Source: Lachnospiraceae bacterium (GTDB lineage Bacteria > Bacillota > Clostridia > Lachnospirales > Lachnospiraceae). Taken from it: 64,000 bases of DNA. The stretch is taken from assembly GCA_022845895.1 (NCBI GenBank), contig AP025573.1, positions 1,522,501-1,586,500 on the forward strand. Direction: 5' to 3'. The first letter of the stretch is position 1. Every line of letters starts with the position of its first letter. Positions 27,465-35,494 of this stretch are shown here, piece after piece. Below the pieces are notes generated by a model that saw only the letters and a list, made by a program, of their open reading frames with translations, ran no database searches and was not told the DNA's origin. A program made the position numbers and the translations under genes.

Positions 27465-27665
27465 AAGGGCGAGGATGGCTGTGTGACGTTACTGGCCAGC
27501 GGATGAACGCTGGCTGCGTCAGTTGAGTGATAAAATATCGCAAGCTTAATGTGAATAACACAAAGAGCAGATGAATGATAAGAGTTTTGCTGGTCCAGAT
27601 GAATCAGGCTGGCGAATTTGTTCGTTGTCAAGCATTTGCAGCGAGGCGTACACGCCGTTGCTGAA
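27465..27665. other. Gap without a supported gene: tail of copy 1 and spacer
   Basis: 27465-27550 is still similar to the tail of copy 2 (shared GAGGATGGCTGTGTG-like and GCAAGCTTAA stretches) but is interrupted by stops in every shared frame. From 27550 to 27665 I see only a small hairpin, CAGCGAGGCGT/ACGCCGTTGCTG, near 27637-27662. Confidence 0.5.
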
Positions 27666-27732
27666 AGAAGAGCCGGAACCAGGCAGGGGATGTCATCTCA
27701 TACACATCCCCGTACCTGATTCCGGCTCTTCT
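27666..27732. terminator. Long hairpin midway between the two elements, probably a shared terminator
   Basis: About 28 bp: 27666-27693 pairs with 27704-27732 (ends AGAAGAGCCGG/CCGGCTCTTCT), with two G-U pairs and one bulge, loop of 10 nt. It lies between the convergent prsA-like and yqeY transcripts and is flanked by T-rich sequence on the plus side. Confidence 0.65.
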
Positions 27733-27847
27733 TATATTATAATTTCTTTTTGCCAAAAGGCTTAAGCTTGCTTAGCCCCTTATCAATATGCTGACATAGC
27801 AAGGCCCTACCATCAGCCGACAGCGCCACACAGCCATCCCCACCCGT

Positions 27848-28063
27848 GCTAGTAAAGTAGATAGCCGCTGGGGAGGTATGGGACAGATGCGCAGGTATAA
27901 GCGGAAGGGACGGAGAATCCTCACCAGATTCCTTGGCTTGTGGAGTGAGAGCCGCTATCGGCGAACATTCCACAGGCTTAGGAATCTGTGTGATAGTCGC
28001 AGTTCCCGGACGCATCGGAGCATCTGCCCCATACCTCCCCAGCGGCGTCTACATTACTTAAAC
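27848..28063 (-). repeat. Covarying hairpin element, copy 2 (3' of yqeY)
   Basis: Same length (216 bp) and layout as copy 1, on the opposite strand. Outer-arm core is GGGGAGGTATGGG (27870-27882) with its exact complement at 28028-28040; the inner stem is CAGATTCCT...AGGAATCTG capped by the same GCCGATAGCGGC. It starts 6 nt after the yqeY stop codon, in yqeY's direction. Similarity continues to about 27766. A 92-codon ORF (27737-28015, minus) crosses it; I do not think it is a gene (see rejected items). Confidence 0.75.
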
Positions 28064-28069
28064 CCCCAT

Positions 28070-28516
28070 TTATTGAAAGAAGCTTCCTACGATATCGTTG
28101 ACGAGCTTGCCGTCTGCCTTGCCTTTTACTTTTGGCATAAGGGACTTCATGATTTTCCCTTTATCCTTTGCTGTCGGGGATTCGATACCGATTTCTTTCA
28201 GCGTGGCGGTCACGATTTCCCTGATTTCAGACTCATCCATCATCTTCGGGGCATACCCTTCCAGGACAGCCAGACGTTTGTTACACTCATCGATAATTTC
28301 CGTGCGGTCCGCAGGGGTCATCTCGAGCGTCTCCTTTGTCTGCTTTATTTCCTTCAGGATGACTTGTGTCTCTTCCTCTTCTGTCAGGTCGGAACGTTTG
28401 TCTATCGCTTTATTCTTAAGGGCTGCCAGCAGCATGGATAATGTCTCCTTCGTCTCCTTGTCGCCTGCTTTCATAGCACTTACCATGTCACTTCTTACGT
28501 CTTCGATTTTACTCAT
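28070..28516 (-). CDS. yqeY: YqeY (GatB/YqeY domain) protein
   Basis: 148 residues. Starts MSKIEDVRSDMVSAMKAGDKETKETLSMLLAALKN and ends in GKADGKLVNDIVGSFF, the ordinary YqeY sequence, related to the tRNA-binding tail domain of GatB. Its cellular role is not established; it probably binds tRNA or assists amidotransferase-like reactions. ACGGAGGATG lies before the ATG at 28516, so the longer ORF reaching to 28663 is not used. Divergent from spoVT and convergent with the PrsA-like gene; followed by copy 2 of the hairpin element. Confidence 0.92.
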   Translation of the reverse strand: MSKIEDVRSDMVSAMKAGDKETKETLSMLLAALKNKAIDKRSDLTEEEETQVILKEIKQTKETLEMTPADRTEIIDECNKRLAVLEGYAPKMMDESEIREIVTATLKEIGIESPTAKDKGKIMKSLMPKVKGKADGKLVNDIVGSFFQ

Positions 28517-28651
28517 GATACATCCTCCGTTTTGATTTTTTTTCTTTCTATAAGATATAATAGTATACAAAGACCGTATTTTCAATACCGTACCTTGTGA
28601 AACGGCAAGCATATTATTCTTTTGCGGCATGTATGTTTTTCCTGCTTTTAA

Positions 28652-28670
28652 CAGATAATACATTTATCTG
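28652..28670. promoter_or_regulatory. Inverted repeat upstream of spoVT
   Basis: CAGATAA-TACAT-TTATCTG, perfect 7-bp arms, 33 bp before the spoVT start and in the intergenic space shared with yqeY. It is a candidate operator, possibly for SpoVT itself, which is known to regulate its own gene in Bacillus. No convincing sigma-A promoter is evident, in keeping with forespore (sigma-G) control. Confidence 0.35.
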
Positions 28671-28702
28671 CCAATCAAGATAAATGGAGGGAACATAAGG
28701 AC

Positions 28703-29251
28703 ATGAAAGCAACTGGAATAGTGAGAAGAATCGACGATCTGGGAAGAGTAGTGATTCCCAAGGAAATAAGAAGGACGTTGCGGATACGGGAAGGGGATCC
28801 GCTGGAGATATTTACGGACCGGGAGGGAGAGATCATTTTAAAAAAATACTCTCCGATAGGCGAACTGTCTGCTTTTGCAAGACAATATGCGGAAAGTCTT
28901 GCTCAGACGATGGGCTGCCTCGTGTGCGTTAGCGATATGGATCAGATCGTGGCTTCGGCCGGAACCGGGAAGAAAGATTTCCAGGACAAATATATCAGCA
29001 AGCAGCTGGAAAAAGCGCTGGAAGAGAGAAATCCGATTCTGGCGGCAGCCGGAGATAAGAAGTTCATGAAGACGATCAATGACCAGGATGATGAATATCA
29101 TTATCAGGTAATACACCCAATCGTATGTGAAGGAGACGTCATCGGCGGCGTCATCTTCCTGACGAAAGAGAGCAAAAAGAAGTTTTCGGAACTGGAACAG
29201 AAGATGGCGGCCTGCGCTGCAGGATTTTTGGGCAGACAGATGGAACAATAA
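28703..29251 (+). CDS. spoVT: Stage V sporulation protein T (AbrB-family regulator)
   Basis: 182 residues. N-terminal AbrB domain MKATGIVRRIDDLGRVVIPKEIRRTLRIREGDPLEIF (1-50) followed by a GAF-like domain (about 55-180) with TMGCLVCVSDMDQIVASAG and HPIVCEGDVIGGVIFL. SpoVT modulates sigma-G-dependent transcription in the forespore. The match to the Bacillus protein over the full length is clear. TGGAGGGAAC precedes the ATG. It belongs functionally with sigE and sigG at 17-20 kb. Confidence 0.95.
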   Translation: MKATGIVRRIDDLGRVVIPKEIRRTLRIREGDPLEIFTDREGEIILKKYSPIGELSAFARQYAESLAQTMGCLVCVSDMDQIVASAGTGKKDFQDKYISKQLEKALEERNPILAAAGDKKFMKTINDQDDEYHYQVIHPIVCEGDVIGGVIFLTKESKKKFSELEQKMAACAAGFLGRQMEQ

Positions 29252-29304
29252 TGGCATAAATCCGTGTTCTGATTCATACCTTGTGATAGACGAGGAGGGA
29301 TTAG

Positions 29305-29679
29305 ATGGAGAGACGGATTCAGAAAGATTCAAAAGTCATGTGGGTGTTAAAGTCACTGCTTGCTTCTTATATTGTCACCGGAATTATGCTCCTGGTGCTG
29401 ACTGTGCTGCTCTATAAGATGGATTTGAACGAAAAAGCAGTATCGGCCGGCATCGTGGCTATCTATGTCATGGCTACGCTTATCGGAGGTATCATTATCG
29501 GGAAGCTTGCAAGGGTGCGCAGGTTTGTGTGGGGACTTGGCCTGGGAATCGGATATTTTGCACTTCTGCTTCTGATTACGCTCGGAGTGTATCATACGCT
29601 GAACGGAAACGGCGCGAACCTCATTACGACGTTCATTCTCTGCGCCGGCGGGGGCATGGTGGGCGGAATGATTTCATGA
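29305..29679 (+). CDS. TIGR04086 family membrane protein
   Basis: 124 residues with four hydrophobic segments (about 18-38, 45-66, 75-95, 103-122) and Gly-rich helices, e.g. ATLIGGIIIGKLARVRRF and the C-terminal CAGGGMVGGMIS. The sequence and its place directly upstream of the SCIFF peptide gene match the TIGR04086 family, which is found beside SCIFF in Clostridia. Function unknown. GACGAGGAGGG precedes the ATG. Confidence 0.8.
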   Translation: MERRIQKDSKVMWVLKSLLASYIVTGIMLLVLTVLLYKMDLNEKAVSAGIVAIYVMATLIGGIIIGKLARVRRFVWGLGLGIGYFALLLLITLGVYHTLNGNGANLITTFILCAGGGMVGGMIS

Positions 29680-29718
29680 AAAACAGCCGGAAAAATACTT
29701 CCAAAAACATATTGCTTA

Positions 29719-29727
29719 TGTTATAAT
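29719..29727 (+). promoter_or_regulatory. Extended -10 promoter of the SCIFF gene
   Basis: TG-T-TATAAT (29719-29727); the -35 region (TTCCAA near 29699) is weak, as expected when an extended -10 is present. Confidence 0.5.
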
Positions 29728-29762
29728 AACAAAAGTTAAGCAAACGTAAGGAGGATATTGAC

Positions 29763-29906
29763 ATGAAACATGTGAAGACATTGAATACACAGACTTTGAA
29801 TAATACTGTTAAAAAAGGCGGATGCGGGGAATGCCAGACATCCTGCCAGTCAGCATGTAAGACATCCTGCACCGTAGGAAACCAGACGTGCGAACAGAAG
29901 AAATAA
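29763..29906 (+). CDS. scfA: Six-cysteine peptide SCIFF precursor (ranthipeptide)
   Basis: 47 residues: leader MKHVKTLNTQTLNNTVKKGG, then a core with six cysteines (CGECQTSCQS, ACKTSC, TC) interleaved with threonines. This is the SCIFF family (six cysteines in forty-five residues), a ribosomally made peptide in which the maturase forms a thioether between a Cys and a Thr. Too short for routine ORF calling, but TAAGGAGGATATTG lies 5 nt upstream and the maturase is the next gene. Its biological role is unsettled; quorum-type signalling has been proposed for ranthipeptides. Confidence 0.93.
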   Translation: MKHVKTLNTQTLNNTVKKGGCGECQTSCQSACKTSCTVGNQTCEQKK

Positions 29907-29931
29907 TGAAACATCATACGGAATACTCGGG

Positions 29932-29954
29932 ACAGCGGTCTTAAGGGTCGCTGT
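29932..29954 (+). terminator. Weak hairpin between SCIFF peptide and maturase genes
   Basis: ACAGCG (29932-29937) / CGCTGT (29949-29954) followed by TTCTTGTTG. It may cause partial termination or protect the peptide mRNA, giving more precursor than enzyme. Confidence 0.4.
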
Positions 29955-29986
29955 TTCTTGTTGTTTGAAAAAGGGGGATATACAGT

Positions 29987-31393
29987 TTGGTTCACCAATA
30001 TAAAAACAATGGATATAATATAGTCCTTGATGTAAACAGCGGGGCAGTACACGTAGTCGACGGACTGTGCTACGATGTCATAGCGGCGCTTGAGGAGGCG
30101 CCAGAAGCCCGGACGGCAGAGCGCCTTAAGGCGCCGGATACGCTGGAGGGGCTGAAGGAGAAGCTTGGCGGGACATATGATGCGAAGGAGATAGAAGAGG
30201 CGCTTGCAGACATCGTGGAACTAACGGAGGCCGGAAGGCTGTTTACACCGGATACGCACGAATGCCTGATTGAGGATGTGAAGAAGAGGAAGACAGTCGT
30301 CAAGGCACTCTGCCTGCACATTGCACACGACTGCAACCTTGCCTGCAGATACTGCTTCGCGGAAGAAGGGGAATACCACGGAAGACGCGCGCTTATGAGT
30401 TATGAAGTGGGCAGGAAGGCGCTGGACTTCCTCATAGCCAATTCCGGCAGCAGACACAATCTGGAAGTGGATTTCTTCGGCGGCGAGCCCCTTATGAACT
30501 GGCAGGTCGTGAAGGACCTTGTAGCATATGGGCGGAGCCAGGAGAAGACACATGACAAGCGCTTCCGTTTTACCGTGACGACCAACGGTGTACTTTTGAA
30601 TGACGAAATACAGGAATTTGTGAACAAAGAAATGGATAACGTTGTTCTAAGCCTGGACGGACGCAAGGAGGTCAACGACGGGATGCGCCCGTTCAGAAAC
30701 GGGAAGGGCAGTTATGACCTGATAGTACCGAAGTTTCAGAAACTGGCCAGGAGCAGGAATCAGGAAAAGTATTACATAAGAGGTACATTTACAAGAAATA
30801 ACCTGGATTTCGCGGAGGATATCCTGCATTTTGCGGATCTGGGCTTCCAACAGATGTCTATAGAGCCGGTCGTGGGAGAAGAGACGGATCCGTATGCAAT
30901 CAGGGAAGAAGACATACCGGCTATCAAGCAGGAATACGACAGGTTGGCACAGATTATGATCGACCGTGAAAAGCAAGGAAAAGGTTTTAATTTCTTTCAT
31001 TTTATGATAGACTTAGACGGTGGGCCGTGTGTTGCGAAACGTCTGTCAGGATGCGGTTCCGGTACGGAATATCTGGCTGTGACTCCCTGGGGGGATTTCT
31101 ACCCGTGCCATCAGTTTGTCGGACAGGAAGAATTCCTGATGGGTAATGTTGACGAAGGAATCGTCAGGCCGGAGATTGCAGATGAATTCAGAAGCTGCAA
31201 CGTATATTCCAAAGAAAAGTGTAAGAATTGTTTTGCAAAATTTTACTGCAGCGGCGGCTGTATGGCGAATGCCTATAACTTCCACGGTACAATCCACGAT
31301 ACATATGAGGTTGGCTGTGAGATGCAGCGCAAGCGTGTAGAGTGCGCGATTATGATGAAGGCGGCGCTGGCAGAGGAAGATTCGGAAGGATAA
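29987..31393 (+). CDS. scfB: Thioether cross-link-forming SCIFF peptide maturase (radical SAM, SPASM)
   Basis: 468 residues from a TTG start with AAAAAGGGGG upstream. N-terminal peptide-recognition region (1-100), radical SAM barrel with C116-N-L-A-C-R-Y-C, FFGGEPLMNW and VTTNGVLL, then a C-terminal SPASM domain with many cysteines: SGCGSGTEYLAVTPWGDFYPC and CKNCFAKFYCSGGCM. It installs the sulfur-to-carbon cross-link in the SCIFF peptide using S-adenosylmethionine and auxiliary iron-sulfur clusters. Adjacent to its substrate gene and to secDF, the conserved clostridial arrangement. Confidence 0.95.
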   Translation: MVHQYKNNGYNIVLDVNSGAVHVVDGLCYDVIAALEEAPEARTAERLKAPDTLEGLKEKLGGTYDAKEIEEALADIVELTEAGRLFTPDTHECLIEDVKKRKTVVKALCLHIAHDCNLACRYCFAEEGEYHGRRALMSYEVGRKALDFLIANSGSRHNLEVDFFGGEPLMNWQVVKDLVAYGRSQEKTHDKRFRFTVTTNGVLLNDEIQEFVNKEMDNVVLSLDGRKEVNDGMRPFRNGKGSYDLIVPKFQKLARSRNQEKYYIRGTFTRNNLDFAEDILHFADLGFQQMSIEPVVGEETDPYAIREEDIPAIKQEYDRLAQIMIDREKQGKGFNFFHFMIDLDGGPCVAKRLSGCGSGTEYLAVTPWGDFYPCHQFVGQEEFLMGNVDEGIVRPEIADEFRSCNVYSKEKCKNCFAKFYCSGGCMANAYNFHGTIHDTYEVGCEMQRKRVECAIMMKAALAEEDSEG

Positions 31394-31410
31394 GAGAAAG
31401 GAAGTAGACC

Positions 31411-33573
31411 ATGAAGAAGAGTAAGGGCATACTTAGTCTTGTCGTGACGGCAGCGCTCATAGCATTGCTCGCATTCACGACAGCAGCAGGATTCGGTAAA
31501 GGAAAGACCGGTTCTGCGGAAAATATTAAGCTCGGCCTTGACCTGGCGGGCGGTGTCAGCATCACCTACCAGGTAAAAGACAAGAATCCCTCAGAGGAAG
31601 AGATGCGGGATACGATTTACAAGCTTCAAAAGCGTGTGGAACAGTACAGTACAGAGGCAAACGTATATCAGGAAGGCGACGACAGGATTAATATAGAGAT
31701 TCCTGGCGTAAGCGATGCCAATACTATCCTGGATGAGCTCGGCAAACCAGGCTCCCTGTCGTTTCAGACGCAGGACGGTGAGACGGTCATTACCGGTTCT
31801 GACGTGAAGACTGCTTCGGCCCGTGCCGGCGAAGACGATATGGGCAATAAGGAATACAGCGTTGAGCTTGACTTGAACGAGGAAGGGACGAAGAAATTTG
31901 CCGAAGCGACAGAGGCGAACGTAGGCAAGACCATCTCTATCATCTATGACGATGAGACAATCAGCAGCCCCACGGTGCAGACGGCTATCACCGGGGGACA
32001 GGCATATATCACCGGTAATTTCAGCTATGAAGAGGCGGAGAATCTTGCTTCCACCATTCGTATCGGCGGACTGAAGCTGGAGCTTACCGAGCTGCGTTCC
32101 AACGTGGTCGGTGCACAGCTTGGAGAACAGGCGATCAGTACAAGCCTGAAAGCGGGTGCTATCGGCCTTGCTATCGTATTTCTCTTTATGATATGCGTAT
32201 ACTTGCTGCCGGGGCTTGCATCCAGCCTTGCCCTCATTATCTATACAGGGCTCGTGCTTGTGATTCTGAATGCGTTCAACGTCACGCTGACGCTGCCCGG
32301 TATCGCAGGTATCATACTGAGTATCGGTATGGCGGTGGATGCCAATGTCATTATATTTGCCCGTGTGCGGGAAGAGATGTCCAAGGGTAAGAGCGTGCGT
32401 AATTCTCTTAAGACAGGATTCCAGAAGGCCATGTCTGCCATCGTGGACGGCAATGTGACGACGCTTATCGCCGCGGCGGTACTGTGGTTCAAGGGGTCTG
32501 GTTCTGTCAAGGGCTTTGCACAGACGCTGGCCATCGGTATCATCGTATCCATGTTTACGGCGCTGGTCATAACACGGATGATCATCTATGCATTCTATGC
32601 GGTAGGGCTCAGGAAGGAGCAGCTGTATTACCGTCCGAGAAAGGAAAGGAAACCGATTGATTTCCTCAGCAGGAAGAAATGGTTTTTCGCCCTGTCTCTG
32701 GCGGTCGTCATACTCGGCTTCGTATTCATGGGCGTGAACGGCTCAAAGGGAAAAGGAGCATTTGCTTACAGCCTGGAGTTTGAAGGCGGTACGTCGACAA
32801 ATGTAACATTCAATAAAGACTATACGATAGAAGAGATAGATAAAGAGATTGTGCCTGTCGTGGAAGAAGTGACCGGGGACGCCAACGTCCAGACACAGAA
32901 GGTTGCCGACACGAACCAGGTCATCATTAAGACGAAGACGCTCAGCCTGGCTGTGCGAGAGGAGCTGAACAAGGCGCTTGCCGACAACTTTAAGGTGGAC
33001 GAGTCGCTCATTACCGCAGAGAATATCAGCTCGACCATCAGTAATGAGATGAGGCAGGATGCCATCATGGCAGTTATCGTTGCCACGATATTTATGCTCA
33101 TATATATCTGGTTCAGATTCAAGGATATCCGTTTTGCGGCAAGTGCTGTCACCGCTCTTCTGCACGATGTGCTCGTGGTGCTGGCCTTCTATGCCGTGGC
33201 CAGGATTTCGGTCGGAAATACATTCATCGCATGTATGCTTACGATTGTAGGCTACTCGATTAATGCCACGATTGTCATATTTGACCGTATCCGTGAGGAG
33301 CTGAGGCTGAAGACGAAAGCGACAGAGCTTGCGGAGGTGGTGAACAAGAGCATCACGCAGACGCTGACGAGGAGCATCTATACTTCCCTGACCACATTTG
33401 TCATGGTGGCCGTGCTGTACGTGATGGGCGTAAGCTCTATCCGTGAATTTGCACTTCCGCTCATGGTCGGCATCATATGCGGTGCTTATTCATCCGTATG
33501 CATCACCGGCGCGCTCTGGTATGTCATGCGGACAAAGCTCGGGAAGAAAACGACAGATACAAAGAAAAAATAA
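31411..33573 (+). CDS. secDF: Fused protein translocase subunit SecDF
   Basis: 720 residues, SecD and SecF in one chain. SecD half: NIKLGLDLAGGVSITYQV, the P1 extracellular domain, and TM motif IGMAVDANVIIFARVREEM; SecF half begins near residue 405 with FLSRKKWFFALSL, FEGGTSTNVTF, ending TIVGYSINATIVIFDRIRE. Twelve membrane spans are expected. It uses the proton gradient to pull secreted proteins across the membrane after SecA. In SCIFF loci it always stands beside the maturase, hinting at a link with peptide export that is not proven. Confidence 0.95.
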   Translation: MKKSKGILSLVVTAALIALLAFTTAAGFGKGKTGSAENIKLGLDLAGGVSITYQVKDKNPSEEEMRDTIYKLQKRVEQYSTEANVYQEGDDRINIEIPGVSDANTILDELGKPGSLSFQTQDGETVITGSDVKTASARAGEDDMGNKEYSVELDLNEEGTKKFAEATEANVGKTISIIYDDETISSPTVQTAITGGQAYITGNFSYEEAENLASTIRIGGLKLELTELRSNVVGAQLGEQAISTSLKAGAIGLAIVFLFMICVYLLPGLASSLALIIYTGLVLVILNAFNVTLTLPGIAGIILSIGMAVDANVIIFARVREEMSKGKSVRNSLKTGFQKAMSAIVDGNVTTLIAAAVLWFKGSGSVKGFAQTLAIGIIVSMFTALVITRMIIYAFYAVGLRKEQLYYRPRKERKPIDFLSRKKWFFALSLAVVILGFVFMGVNGSKGKGAFAYSLEFEGGTSTNVTFNKDYTIEEIDKEIVPVVEEVTGDANVQTQKVADTNQVIIKTKTLSLAVREELNKALADNFKVDESLITAENISSTISNEMRQDAIMAVIVATIFMLIYIWFRFKDIRFAASAVTALLHDVLVVLAFYAVARISVGNTFIACMLTIVGYSINATIVIFDRIREELRLKTKATELAEVVNKSITQTLTRSIYTSLTTFVMVAVLYVMGVSSIREFALPLMVGIICGAYSSVCITGALWYVMRTKLGKKTTDTKKK

Positions 33574-33644
33574 AAGAGCGGTACAGTATAGCAGCCATGG
33601 CCATATTTATATGGCTGTGGCTGTTTACAGTGGAGGAAACGAGA

Positions 33645-35405
33645 ATGGAACAGTGGGTGCTGCTCAGAAAAGGAGCAGATTTTGAGGCCATCGGGAAAGA
33701 ATTCGGAATCAGCCCGAGGCTGGCCTGCCTTATCAGGAACCGGGACGTGGTTGGTACGGAGGCCGTACGCCGGTATCTGAACGGAACGATTACCGACCTG
33801 TATGACGGAATGCTCATGAAGGATATGGATAAGGCGGTAGAAATACTCCGGGAGAAGATAGACGGAGGCAGAAAGATACGTATTATCGGAGATTACGACA
33901 TAGACGGCGTGAATGCCACGTATATCCTGCTGAAGGGCCTGGGGAAATCGGGCGCAGATGTGGACAGCGATATCCCGGACCGCATTAAAGATGGATACGG
34001 ACTGAACATAGAGCTGGTCGAGAGAGCTTACAGAGACGGGATAGATACGATAGTGACGTGTGATAACGGCATCGCGGCCAGAGAGGAGATTGACTATGGC
34101 AGGCGGCTCGGAATGACGGTTATCGTGACGGACCACCATGAGGTGCCATATGAAGAAGAGGGCGGCCAGAAGCATTATCTGCTCCCGCCCGCGGACGCGG
34201 TCGTGGATCCGAAGCAGCCGGGCTGCGGCTACCCGTTCAAAGGGCTGTGCGGGGCGGCAATCGCCTACAAGCTCATAGAGGCGCTGTATGAGGCGATAGG
34301 AAATGAAGCGGACGACCTGGATGATCTTCTGGAAAATGTGGCGGTCGCTACGGTCGGAGATGTGATGGAGCTGGAGGATGAAAACCGGATTCTTGTCAGG
34401 GAAGGGCTGGAACGGCTAAGAAGAACCGTCAATCCTGGCCTCAGCTCCCTGATCGACTGTACCGGGGTAGACAGAAGGAAGCTGAATACGTACCATATCG
34501 GCTTTGTCCTCGGGCCATGCCTGAATGCGGGAGGGCGTCTGGATACGGCGAAGCGTGCCCTTGACCTGCTCTGTGCCCATAACAAGAAGGAAGCGGATAT
34601 GCTGGCGGGGGATTTGAAGGCGTTGAATGACAGCCGCAAGGAGATGACGGCCGCCGCTGTGGACCAGGCGGTTCAGATGATAGAGACGACATCCCTTGGC
34701 CGGGACCGGGTGCTGGCCGTATATCTCCCGGACTGCCATGAAAGCCTGGCAGGAATCGTAGCCGGGCGGCTGCGGGAGCGCTACTGCCGTCCAGCCTATG
34801 TCATGACGGATGCGGAAGATGGAGTGAAGGGCTCCGGGCGCTCGATAGAAGCCTATCATATGTATGAGGAGCTTGCCGCTTGCAGAGAGGTGCTCACAAA
34901 GTACGGAGGACATAAGCTGGCTGCGGGATTTTCACTGAAGAGGGAGGATGTAGAGCGGTTCCGTAGGATGCTGAATGAAAACTGCACGCTGGAAGAAAGT
35001 GATATGAGGGAGAAGGTGGTTATCGACATGGAGCTGCCGTTTTCCTGCGTTACGGAGGATATTGTCAGAGAACTTAAATATCTGGAGCCCTATGGAAAGG
35101 GGAATACCAAGCCTGTATTTGCAGCCAGGAAGGTTGAACTGCTTGGCGGCCAGATATTCGGGAAGAATAAAAATGTGCTGAAGATGCGTCTGAGAGACGG
35201 CCGTGGCTGTGAGGCAGAAGCCGTGTATTTCGGCGATATCAGCCGGTTGTGTTCCTATCTGGAGGAGCATTACGGCAAAGCTGCCCTGAAGCAGTTCTTA
35301 AGCCGCCGGCCGAGCGGGATGACACTGTCCGTTACCTATTATCCGGAGGTGAACGAGTATATGGGAAACCGCACAATGCAGATTGTTATCACGCATTACC
35401 AGTAA
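33645..35405 (+). CDS. recJ: Single-stranded-DNA-specific exonuclease RecJ
   Basis: 586 residues. DHH phosphoesterase motifs: RIIGDYDIDGVNATYI (about residue 83), VTCDNGIAA, VTDHHEVP (about 162), VVDPKQPGCGYPFKGLCGAA and the DHHA1 domain with GSGRSIEAYHMYEEL and KYGGHKLAAGFS; OB fold at the C-terminus. It degrades 5' ends of single-stranded DNA in recombination and repair. GGAGGAAACGAG before the ATG at 33645 fixes the start; the longer ORF reaches back into secDF. A hairpin AGCCATGGCCATAT/ATATGGCTGTGGCT lies just upstream (33593-33622). Confidence 0.93.
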   Translation: MEQWVLLRKGADFEAIGKEFGISPRLACLIRNRDVVGTEAVRRYLNGTITDLYDGMLMKDMDKAVEILREKIDGGRKIRIIGDYDIDGVNATYILLKGLGKSGADVDSDIPDRIKDGYGLNIELVERAYRDGIDTIVTCDNGIAAREEIDYGRRLGMTVIVTDHHEVPYEEEGGQKHYLLPPADAVVDPKQPGCGYPFKGLCGAAIAYKLIEALYEAIGNEADDLDDLLENVAVATVGDVMELEDENRILVREGLERLRRTVNPGLSSLIDCTGVDRRKLNTYHIGFVLGPCLNAGGRLDTAKRALDLLCAHNKKEADMLAGDLKALNDSRKEMTAAAVDQAVQMIETTSLGRDRVLAVYLPDCHESLAGIVAGRLRERYCRPAYVMTDAEDGVKGSGRSIEAYHMYEELAACREVLTKYGGHKLAAGFSLKREDVERFRRMLNENCTLEESDMREKVVIDMELPFSCVTEDIVRELKYLEPYGKGNTKPVFAARKVELLGGQIFGKNKNVLKMRLRDGRGCEAEAVYFGDISRLCSYLEEHYGKAALKQFLSRRPSGMTLSVTYYPEVNEYMGNRTMQIVITHYQ

Positions 35406-35429
35406 GCTGTCTAAAGTGTATAGAATTGT

Positions 35430-35458
35430 TTGAAAATAACATAAACTAATGTTATACT
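35430..35458 (+). promoter_or_regulatory. Promoter of apt (and probably rel)
   Basis: TTGAAA (35430-35435), 17-bp spacer, TATACT (35453-35458). Confidence 0.7.
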
Positions 35459-35494
35459 GTTTTTGTATTTATATGAGAGAATGGAGAGGGTGTC

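Noticed and set aside
27737..28015. 92-codon reverse ORF over hairpin element 2
   Set aside because: No Shine-Dalgarno before its ATG, begins within the hairpin arm, and the aligned copy has a stop where this one reads on. Kept as an open question in the findings, not as a gene.
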